DNA of 64,000 nucleotides from Ypsolopha sequella (lineage: Eukaryota; Arthropoda; Insecta; Lepidoptera; Ypsolophidae). The notes beneath the pieces are model-generated. The model ran no database searches, was not told the DNA's origin, and saw only the letters and a program-made list of their open reading frames with translations. Made by a program: the position numbers and the translations under genes. The stretch is taken from the NCBI GenBank assembly GCA_934047225.1, contig OW203983.1, forward strand, positions 40,296,310 through 40,360,309, in the 5' to 3' direction. The number at the start of each line of letters is the position of its first letter. Position 1 is the first letter of the stretch. Positions 46,901 to 58,900 of this stretch are shown here, piece by piece.

Positions 46901-49900
46901 TCGCAGGTACGTAAGGTCTGTGTCCGGGTCTTGTTCTTTGGCGACCGCCACCGCGTAGTACCAGTTATCACCGCTAGAGTACACCTGGGAATATATCATG
47001 TCATGTAACATTTTAAATAAAACAACATCGTCACTATGAACCCGAAATATCGGGAGAGTAGTGAAAATAAACAATGTGAGTCATAAAACCATTATGAGGC
47101 CGTTTCTGGTTGAGATTTAGGACCTGGACCTCAATTCCGGGCTCGAGCCAAATATCACGACCACGGAGATAAATCTCTGTGTGGAGATTTTGTCTACATA
47201 CCTAAACACCAGTCGAAATATCTCGCTGATTTGCGACCAAAAATCTATGAATGGAGATCGTTAGATTTATTTAGAGCATTATTTTTGTTTTCGACGGAGA
47301 TAAGCAATTTCTCGCCTGATATCAAGACCATGGAGATCATTTCCATACCGCCGGAATTGGCCTCCTGAGGCCGAATTTTAAACAGCAGGGCAGGACTTAA
47401 AACAGTTCAAAACGAATACAAATAGGAAACCAAACCCATATATTATATGTTGGAATAACTGCACTGTGAGAAACAAAAAATAACCGCTTCAGCAAGGGAG
47501 AGTCGCATTCACGCGGTAAAGTTCCGTATTCATTTTACTTATTGTATTCTATTTGTTTTGAAAAGATTACAAATTCTCATTTCTAGGCATGAGATGAGGA
47601 TTAATCTGAGTTATTCCAAAATGGATATATATGTGATGCTAATATGCTTAGTGAACTGTCAAATGTATGGGAAATTTCCATGTTTATATTTATATTTCCA
47701 TATGACCGGTTGTCAATTGTTTACTTATCACTTGCTGATCGGTGAAGAAAAACACTGTATGCCATAAAAAACGTGTTTATGCCTTACCCTATCCATTTGG
47801 GACGCAAATCGTTGGTTAAAAGAGGGAACACGAGTGTTGACTGTTTCAGTGACACACCATGCTTGGATTCAACTCTGACAGCCCTTTGGGGATATACATT
47901 TATCGTAATGATATTTATTATGCACGTAGTTCTAGAGTAAGGGACCCCAGCGTCGGCTGCAGTAGACTGATGGAGCCTACCTCCTGCATGAAGGGCACGA
48001 GGCGGTGCACGCTGGCGGCGTGCAGCATGTCAGCGGCGTCGAACAACGCGAAGTCAGCAGATCCATCGGCGATGGCGCGCTCGCAGTGCCGCGTGCTGTG
48101 TCCGCGCGAACACACTAGCGTCGGCTGCAGGAACGCCGCTTTCAGCGCCACCTGCAGACACCGGCCGTTAATTGTGGAACCACACATCCCGGAATTTATT
48201 TTCAGATGTACAATATTCTGACGTCATATTTTATTATTTGACGTAATGACGTTGAATTTTGTCCTTTTAGTCTGAAAACGATTCGCGCACACCGACAAAC
48301 TGAAATCCAGATCGTCTCACTCTCATTAAAAATTATATATTTCGAGAAAAGGACGTCCTGAAAACTGGCCAGCAACCAGCTGCACGTTAAAGAATCCCTG
48401 TCAGACATAGGCAAAAAAAAAACTAAAGAAAAAGAACATACTACTCGTATGATAATATGTAATTTGTATAATAATTGTAAGTAGTGTACATTTAAATAAA
48501 AAAAATACTGTATGCATTTTTTTATTGTAGTAGCTTCCAATCGATTGGATTTTCCAAAGTCGTGAATTTCGCTGTATATTCCTATTACTATGGAGAATCC
48601 AATTAATTTGAATGTTCTATCACAAAAAAAATTGTTGCATGTTGTATTTTTGTGTATTGTTTATTTAGTTATTACGTGAGCATTATAGTTGTTTTTAGCA
48701 GTAAGATATAGGATTATGTTTATTTTGCGAAATCCATCGCTATGAATACTCTAATTATTATTATTACATAACGCCCTCGTGAGCGTTCTATGTGTGCAGT
48801 ACAAGCTAGTATATCAAGCAGATGCAAAAAAAATAACAGTGGATAAGTATGAGGTAAAAATTCACCGGTCTGGATAGGAACCTCGGTGGCGCAATTGGTA
48901 GCTCGCTTGTCTTGATAACAAGATGCCGCAGGTTCGAATCCTGGCCCGGGGAATTTTTTCAAATTCTTGTCTTTGGATTTGTTTCTGATTGATATTTTCT
49001 AGTTTGTAATGCACTCTAATAATATTTACATATATTCGACGTTCGCATAAGAAGCTTAGCGCTCGCGAGAAACATGTAGAATGTCGCGTTGGCACAGTAT
49101 ATTATAAAATAAAAAATATATATCGTCACGACATAAATCCCCGAGGGGGTGTCAGAGATGTTCCGCATGTGAACTGCGAAATGCAAGACACAGTTCACAC
49201 TCGGTACACCCGCGTTTCACCGACGATTATTATCCAGCGGTAGCTCAGGGGTAAATAGCTGGCCTCTCAATGTTGAGACCCAGGTTCGATCCCCGGTCGG
49301 GCATGCACCAATGAGTTTTTCGGAATTTATGTGCATAGTATTTGTCTTACTTACCACTTGCTGAACGGTGAAGGAAAACATCGTAAGGAAACCTGCATAC
49401 CCTAGAAAGAGTGTATTTGTGCCCGAAGAACGGCGATAGGGTTCACCATTCATCACATTGGTTAGGACATGATAATCGTCGGTGAAACGAGGGTGTACCG
49501 AGTGTGGAGTATATTATTATTATTATATTGTCATATTATAGTAGCTTCAAATTAATTGGATTTCCTTAGACGCATATTTAGTTTTTTTTTTTGGAATTTA
49601 CAAATATTCATCCCATGAAATCCCGAGGGGGTGTCGGAGGTGCTCCGAGTATGAAGTGAGTGAGTGAAATAATTCACTACCATGGGAAATCCAAGCCGAA
49701 GCTACCAGATATACAAGGTGAAATTTATTTAAATAGCCAAATTCCATACTGAAGACTGGATAAATGCTCAGTATCAAGGTTCGATGACCCTTTTTGTGAA
49801 ATACGTAAATAATTTTTTTCGTGTTCCCTGGAAACGCAAGCCCCGGCCCGGGTATATCCCGTACTATGAGAGGTTAAGAGCGGTTTTACAGCCGGATTGT

Positions 49901-52900
49901 GAAAAACCCGCCATTTTTAAATTAATCTAAACAGAGCACTTAAATTCAAAATTCACTCAATAGTTATTCAACAAAACCTCGTAACTCATGTATTGTGTAT
50001 GTTGCCATCGCATCGCAAAGTTTCCATTGGTTTCTGTAAATTAGAAATTCGAAATTTTTAGGAACATAGGGACTAATTGGAAAATATTTTGAAAGACTTA
50101 GACAGACTATTTGTCATGTCAACGCTCCGGTAGAGGAGTTGAGTTACCAGTAACATTATAACAATACTGATCACTTACCAAGCCTCCAGTATGAATTAGG
50201 CTGTATAAATTATACCTTATAATATCACAAAAAAACATCTTCAAGATATTTGATTTTCGCATAAGAAGCTTAGCGCTTATGAGAAACAATATGCTTAGAA
50301 TGTTACGTGGGAACGGTTATTTCGCAAGTGTTGCTGTAGTATGGGGCCGGCCATTAACCACGTGATGTTTTTTAGCAACTTTATAACCCCCCCTCCCCTC
50401 CCCCATGGTGATACGTGGTGAGGTTTTATATCTCACTACACCCCCCTCCCTCTAGTGATCTTTGGTGATTTTTTCCGCACACCCTACCCCCCTTTCGAGC
50501 CTCACGTGATTAATGGACGACCCCTAAATAGTAAATACACGTGATATCTCACTACACCCCCCTCCCCTCTAGTGATATTTGGTGATTTTTTCCGCACCCC
50601 CTCCCCCCCTTTCGAGCCTCACGTGATTAATGGACGACCCCTAAATAGTATTGTCATAATCATTACATATAGTAGCTTTAAATCAATTTTATTTTCCATA
50701 GACGCGAATTCAGGATTTTTAGGAATTTGCAGATATTTCAGAACTTAGGATAATCCAATTAATCTGAAGCATGTATAATAAAACAACACAAAAAATAATC
50801 AGTTTTTGCATGTAGTACATTTTGTATCCTTTATTTTAGCTATGAGCAAAGGATACAAAATTTAATAGTAAAATGTGATTTCTCGTGTATTCTCAACAAA
50901 TTTGAAAAATTTGTCATTAAGATATTTATAACTTTATGTATTCTGTCCTTTCGCATAAGAAGCTTAGCGTTCGTGAGAAACATTATACTTAAAATGTTGC
51001 GTGGGAACAATTATTTCGCAAGTGCTCTATACCTCTACTCTAATATATGATATTGTCATATTATAGTATGACGATTTCCAGAGACGTGAATTTAGGAATA
51101 TAATAGTTATTTATTATGCAAGGCTGCGAAGTTGAAACTAGAATCCTGAGCGGAGTGAAGGTTTTAAAGGTACAAGACGCAAAATAACTTTGCAGCCGAG
51201 CGAAACACACAATTTTTCACCTTACTACAGCGAGGAAAATGATGGGTGCAAGACACTGACATGAGTAAATAGATAACGTCATTGTCTCACTCAAGTCACT
51301 CTCAGCAGCGATCAGCGCTAAAATGGATATAATCAAATTGCTTCATTAGCAGGTCATCAATAACTAGTCCAGTGTACTCATATGTATTATTAGAGGTCAG
51401 TGGTAAAAGAAAAAACAAAAGGAAAACGATTAGAAATTTTTCCTTTTTCGTGCGCTCGTCGTGCTGGCCAGTGTGATTGTTCTAAAAATGAGGCTGGCGC
51501 AGTGCACTGACTTGAAATGAGTGCCTATTCTTGCTTTTTTCTTCAATGGTATTAATGCTGGCTGGCAAACATTTTTTGAACAAAAAGGTTTCGAATTTTA
51601 AACACCTTTCCACGCTAGCGAATAAAATTCAATTTTGCACGCAGATTTCGAATGATAAATAGAGCCTATCCGAGCTTGTGAGGTAAAAATAGTTATTTGT
51701 GCAACAAGAGAGCAAACATTTTTTTTGTTGCGAGTGCCGAGTTCGAATCCCGAGCAACCGAAGGTTTCTATAATTAATATAATATCGTTAGAATCCTGAG
51801 CGTGGTGAGGGATTTAAAGGTACAAGAAATAGAATAAATTTGCTCTCGTGTGACACATACAACTTTTCACCTCACTAGCGAGAAAACACAGATGTAAAGA
51901 CACCATCTTTTCGAACGAACTTATAAGAATTAAATATTTTTTTCCTATAAAAAAATACACCATATATAAAAATATTGCACATTAAATAAAATGTAAGGAG
52001 TGTTGATTGAATCCGAAAAGCCGCGAAAAATCGGAAAATCTTTGATAAACCGATCGAAAAAGCAAAACTTAACCATCACGCGGGAGTTTTACTTTATCTA
52101 TCCGTTTCCGGATTCCATACACATTGAGTGGCCATACACAGTATTTCGAGAAGTTTACCTTGTCTATGGTATCCGACAAGCTGTGGGGCCCGTGTATAAC
52201 CTCCCAAAGTGTATGGAATCCATATAATATAGTGAAAGAGATAGCCGCCATACTGATGTTTGCTGTCTGTCTTTCTCTTGAACAAAGGATATGGAGTTTT
52301 TGAACAATTCGCAGTGTTCTTAATTTAAAACACTTGTTTTCACAGCTTAAAACCAGTGAGCAAAAGTCGATATTTTGCTCACTGTTTTTAAGCAACAAAG
52401 GCGCTCTTTTCGAGCTAGTGAGGTGAAAAAATAATAATAATAATAATTTTCTTTAAAATCACAAAAAGTAAAACGAAGTTTTTTTAATTGTATCTTATTT
52501 GTTACCATTGTTTTTTGATAGGAGCTATTTAATGAGCGTTATAATATATTTCGACTTAATTCCTGAAATATTTGACTTTCGCATAAAGCTTAGCGCTCGT
52601 GAACAACATTAGTTTGCAATTTTGAGAGAACAGTTATTTCGCAAGTGCTAGTTTACATACATGATGATTTGGTACGTAATTATATAACGCATTGATATAC
52701 TACTCTTAGATGACCCACTTCATACAAAGTTGCAAAATCTTGTCCCAAGTTTGCTGTTTAAGCAATCGCAACCAGCCAGCTACCAAAGAGTCCGATGATT
52801 ATACTTTTGTTTCAAATTTCAACCTTATTGCAATTAATAAAGATTGAAAATAGAAATGCTTTGAATGTATTTAAGCACCGGTTTTAAGCTGCTGATGTTG

Positions 52901-55900
52901 TACTCTGGTTTTATTTTATCTAAGGCAACCTCCGTCGCAAGGCTTAAACACAATGCTTATTCCAAAAAATTGCCTTAATATAAAACAAATAATTATAAAT
53001 ATTTGGTTCAAGTATGGGTTAGGAGTATAAGCTGGGCTGTGGCGATTTGACACAAATCTCTTTAGGGTAGAACATTAAAGCCGATTCTGAAGGCTTTAAT
53101 TTTAGTTTTAGTGCTGTCAAAACCTAAATTTTTCAAAAGGAATTTAGCTTCTGTTCCTAGCATTTAAGAACTATTTTACAATGAAGAAAATTTAGCTTTG
53201 ACAGCACTTAAACTAAAATTAAAGCCTTCAGAATCGGCTATACTGTCGCAGTAAAACTGACCCGCATCTTGACACACTTTTCCATCTCGGGGTCACTAGT
53301 GACGCAGATGGTGGCTCGCTTCACCGGACAGTCGCGGATACCAGTCACCGCCTTCTCAGCTTGGTTCCCCACGAAGTCATTGTTCAGTATGTGGTTGGCC
53401 GCTTGCTCTTCTTCTTTGAGGATGCGGAAGTTTATTGTGGCATCCTGATGAATAGAGAATTTTATTTATTAATTTTATTTTATTTAAAAATCAATTATAT
53501 TCTTCTTGATTTTAACATTACAATTTATTTATCAAATGTAAAACATGTAGCGGCGGCAGCTCAGTGGGTAGGACGGTGAGCTCTTAATCTTGAGATCCGG
53601 GTTCTAATCCTGCCTGCTCGAGTATGCACCTAAGTTTTTCGGAATCTGTGTACCTAGTATTTGTTCACTTACCACTATGGACGAGCTAGGAACACACAGG
53701 AAGCCTGCACACCCTAAAAACCTTGTATTTGGGTCCGAAGTACGGCGATAAGACTCAACTTCTATCGGTTCATCCATTTCCTAAAATCGTTGAGTAAATA
53801 CTCATAAACACCTCTGATATCCTCAGTTGACGTGAAGTTATTATTTTTAGACATCATAGTTTAGACGTCATGGGATAAAAACCATGGATTCGCTGGCGGA
53901 CGTTCCTTCAGGGGTTGGCAACCGGCGGCTCGAGGGCCGCATGCGGCCCGTGAACCACTTCGGTGCGGCCCTCTAGGTGCCCAATCGCTGCATGATAACT
54001 GTGTTTGGTTGTACATATTTGTGTGAGCAGACATTTTCCATTCTGAACTAACGAAAAAGCAAGCATAGTTCTCAGTTAACGGATGAACATTTAGACGTAA
54101 TACTGCGCATTTCCACGTCTAAAATACTAGTCAAATCCAGCCGCAAAAATAGCATTAGATTTTAAAAATAAATTTTACTTTACACTACAATAAATATGAT
54201 ACGAAATTGACTAATGCGTTATTTATTATATGTGGCCCTCGCTGAACCTCTGGTAACATTTGTGGCCCTCCTATGTCATAAGGTTGCCGACCCCTGTGTT
54301 AGAACATCAAACACACCCTGGTCCTCTATGATTGTCTTTGATTTCCGTTTCCTTCTTCTGAAATAATATGGCGATAGCGAAACAGTCGTGCTCCGTAAGT
54401 TTTTTTCTTAAATATAAAGTCAGTGATATTCTGGTGTTTTTCTGCAGTAATGTAATTACCTTTACCTATCCACCGGCCCTCTGCCAATACATTTAGACAT
54501 AATACTGCGCATTTCCACGTCTAAAATACTAGTCAAATCCAGCCGCAAAAATAGCATTAGATTTTAAAAATAAATTTTATTTTACACTACAATAAATATG
54601 ATACGAAATTGACTAATGCGTTATTTATTATATGCGGCCCTCGCTGATCCTCTGGTAACATTTGTGGCCCTCCTATATCATATGGTTGCCAACCCCTGCT
54701 TTGGTCGCCGACCCCTGCTTTGGTTGCCGACCCCTGCTTTACTCTAATAGCACTTGTATCTTTTAAGATGTCATAGAGTTCGCATAAAGAAAACCGGCTA
54801 CAAAGATTTAATCATGAAGTGGTTGAACCGACCTGAACTAATAAGTCAGTAGTCCCATTAGAATGGAATAGCTGGAACGGAAGTTCGATGGGACGGCCAC
54901 CGGAGTCAGTGCGCGCTATGTACGGTGCCGCTGTGCTCACACTGAAATGAAAGCAATACAGGAATGTTGCTCAATGTATTAAGGTCCCATTGTCGATAAA
55001 ACTTGTTGTTATCCAAGTTTCACCAAGTGCCGACAATCGCAAGTATTAATCGTGTTAGTAGCTACACAGATATTCTATTTTACGACCCCGTATGGCTATG
55101 GTTGTAGTAGCGACGTGTACACATTGGCGCGTTTTGTACAGAGGAGGTTACGCACACTAGTGTCACAAAACAGATACTACCAGAAGGCCGACTCGACGAC
55201 GGAGCGAAAACAGACGCACACATGCTTAGACGCGTACGTATAATGATCTCCGCAGAATTTCGTATTGGCATTCACCCGAGTATCTCCGAGATCGTCGTAC
55301 GTACGAGTCTATGTGTGCGTGCGCCTGTTTTCACTAGTTATGCGGAGTAAACATTCTGTTAGTGATTATTTTGTGCTACTGTGTACGCACTACTACAAAT
55401 GGACTTGGGGAGATAGAGTATCTGTAGCAGCAAGATCTTGGCTCAAATCGCCAATCTTTGAAAGGTTAAATAAAATTAAGCATCATGCGTCTAAAGTTGA
55501 TACGAAAATAACTTTTCCGCACTTTTTGATCATGCTATTAAAACAGTCGAGCAACTAACCCAAAGAGGCGCAATGATATTTGGTTTGTTAGAAATAAATT
55601 CCGCCAACTATTAACGCGGTCTGATTAGCCAAACTAACACCACGCGGTGACAGAGATAGTGATCCCTGGTAAGTGGGAGTGCGATGCATACACAATATAC
55701 TGGGGTGTTATGATGAAGTTGCGGAAGCCGGAAAGGCAATAGTACTCGAACAACTTTACGAACAACTTTTACTAAGGAGCCAAACATGGAATCGCGGAAA
55801 AAAAATGCTGTTCCATAGAAAAGTAACATAAGCTACCTGACCAAAATATATGAAACAACAGTTTTTTTTTCTTGATTTCTCATTTTTTTTCACGAAATGT

Positions 55901-58900
55901 TGTTCGTTTTTACGAGTTCGTATTTCGGCTTCCGCAACATCATCTTAACACCCTGTATGGGTACATGGCTTCCAGTCTTCTGTACGTCCCCCAAGATTTC
56001 ATCACCTCGATGGGACGTACCGAGTACGGTATTTTCGTTGTTTGAGCCCATAGAAACCCGTACCGAGCTTGTCTCCTTGGGGGACGTACAGAAGACGGGA
56101 AGCCACATACACACCTGTATATATGCAAAATCACTCTATAATTGTGGAATCGGACGAACCAGCATTCTCTCTCTGTGTTAGTTGCTCGATGATTATAACT
56201 CATTTGTTAATTAGGAATTAATGAAAGCCCCGTTTCTATACAATTGCTTCACTTTGCCAGAAACATATACATATTGCATCATAGCCATGTTTAAGTTCAT
56301 GAAACCTATTCTTATGATAGATGTGACAAAAAAAAAACTTACCCTTTCAAGTCAAACTCATTTTGCCGCTCGTTCTGAAAGTCATTTCTCTTGTATGGAT
56401 CAAAGCTAAATCTGGGGAACTCAGTTGTGGACTGAACGATGTTCCCATACTGGTCGTACGGTCTGCTCTGATACCCGGTCGTTCTGTTAGAGTTCTTGTT
56501 CAGAGGATTTGGTTCCCCGTACAGTTGAAGCAGTTTTGTTAGAATGTTTTGATACCTGGAAAAATATTACTTTTTTGTACACGGCCAATGAAAAAAAAAA
56601 AACTTACAAACAATAAAAAACATAGAAGACTCCATTGGAGCTATTCAATCGCTATTGAAGCCGTGGCCATACAAAATCGTGTTCGAAATTGTATTTCATA
56701 AATCACAAATTGTGTTGGCCCTTGCCAAGCGCCCTCCATATGTATCCGCCACTGCATTAATGAGTGTTATGATCGGGAAAGCCGACCAGTTTCAGCAGAT
56801 TTAGACTGCCTTCATCTGGGCGAGTAAAGACGTTTACGCGACGACGTTACGCCTCACACTGACGTATTTTTTAAATAGCATGAAGATAAGTAAATTATTT
56901 TATGTTTTATACTTTAAAATTATATTATATAAAATATTAAAATATCATATGTTTTTGAACATACCTACGCTCAACTTAAAATAGTTTTCTGACCAATGAG
57001 ACGTATAAATTATATATTATTAAAAAGCTATCTGTACATTTTGTAGTATGCTTGAATACACTTAAAGTGGCACATAATTTGCAAAAGTTAAGTACATAAC
57101 TAAAATAATAACAAGAAAATGAATTATGTTATTTGTTTTTACGCCCCAGAACATTTCTTAAACAAAATATACTTAGTTTCAATATTATCGGTGAGCTAAA
57201 GGGGCTTAGTTACAAAAACTACGCTTTTACTTGAACTTATTCCACATTTATAAATAATTAACTGTTCTTTATACACCACACCTTGTGTTAATTTTCGACA
57301 AATTATGTCAGTTACTTCAAAATGTATTCAGTTTTTTGTCTCTCCTGTAAAGAGCCATTTCGGGGTACGCCCCTACGCATGAATCTCTCGATTAATACAG
57401 AGGGACAATATACCGTTTTCTCTGTTTGAGCGAGGCGGCGCTGCTGGTAACTATGGCGTCAGCGGGCACGCGGCCCCAGTTGCAATCCTCCCACGCGGCG
57501 ACTGGCCTCCTGGATCCATCTCTGCAAATCAGCTCGAACTGGTCTTCTGTGACTCCACCTATGGATCAAGAAAATTAAACAATATTTTGTTCAGTCTACT
57601 ATTTAAAGAGGACTATAAAGCCAATTCTGAAGGCTTTAATTGTAGTTTTAGTGCTGTCAAAGCTTAAAATTTTCCAAAGAAATTTAGCTTCTAATCCTAA
57701 TTTTTAAGGACTATTTTGTATCGAAGAAAATTTTGTTTTGACAGCACTAAAACTAAAATTGAAGCCTTCAGAATCGGCTTTATTATCGATCTAAGATAAA
57801 ATAGATAAATTGTCTGCGTTGCCACTCACCTAAAATCTTCCTGGACAGTAAAGCGTGTTGTATAGTGGTATCCCTCACGAACGCAATTTCTCCAGTCCCA
57901 TTGGCCACTAAACACCTAAGGGCCCCTTCATACCCCGCGTAAGGGTCTTGCAGTGTGCAGCGAATGCCTGACCCGCCGGTACAGAGACGGCATAGTCTAC
58001 AGAATTAACATAATGTTAAAACACCAAATTATGTAGCAGAAAAAAAGCTACAGTATATAGATGCATAAATACGCAAATGTCAAAACAAGAGTGAACGAAG
58101 GACTTCAATCACTTGTAGTGTTTTTGACTTTCATTTCCAGAAGCACTTTGTTAACACATTGTACAGACGCGGCGCAACCGGCCTACTAAAAAAAATGCTA
58201 ATACAGAGAGTTCTGGGCACAATAAATTCATGCGAAAGGTACAGTAGCCGTCAACAGAAATTGTGGACTATGTAAACAAAGCGCCATGTTGTCTTTGTCT
58301 ATGAATAGGTGAACTATCTAGAGATGGGTAAGTATGTGATTAAAATATGTTAGGTGCTTAATTAATTTTCTTTATTTGATTCATCGCTAAAATATTCTGA
58401 TGAATCGCTAGTCAAATCGCCCACGTTAATTACAAATGGTTCCGTCACAGCGTCGTTGGCCGTATCTATTATCCCATCCAGTTCTTTCATTTTTTCTTCT
58501 ACTTTTAGGACATGAGCTACACATTTCGCCCACTGTTCTGGCCCGATCCGCGCCAAACCTTGGTCCAACAAAATCTTCACATCGTCCATTTTGAATATTT
58601 TGTTGTTCCTTCCAACGTAACCTTTTACTTGCGCCCATATCAACTCTATCGGGTTAAGCTCGCAATGATATGGTGGAAGGCGCAAAACTGTCACATTTTT
58701 CGATGCCGCCAACTCATCTACATACATTTTTTTAATATTTTTTGCTTGTCTACTTTAGCTATTTGATTCGGTTTCTTGAAATTTGATTTCTTTTTCGCGC
58801 AACCAGTTTTGGATAGCCTCCTTCCGCCAACTCATGTTGGGCGCCTTTTCGATTTGACGCGAATGATATGGGGCATTGTTTATATTCAAATAGATTCGTA

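Larger units (their letters stand above)
48530..52660. repeat. Cluster of a TTCGCATAAGAAGCTTAGCG module in transferrin intron 10
   Basis: A module TTCGCATAAGAAGCTTAGCG, then TGAGAAACA, AATGTT-CGTGGGAAC and TTATTTCGCAAGTG occurs at about 49036, 50259, 50948 and 52579, all in one orientation. A second motif (AGTAGCTTCAAATTAATTGG-like, returning in inverse as AATCCAATTAATTTGAA) occurs at about 48527, 49540 and 50672. This looks like one repeat family amplified locally with other insertions between copies. Confidence 0.65.

Noticed and set aside
48881..48955. Possible functional tRNA gene (A box, B box, drawable anticodon stem)
   Set aside because: The same head plus an identical non-tRNA body occurs at 9363-9510, which marks a tRNA-derived SINE.
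49236..49310. Possible tRNA gene with good B box
   Set aside because: It is followed by the shared CCACTTGCTGAACGGTGAAG tail found at other sites; a SINE head is the simpler reading.
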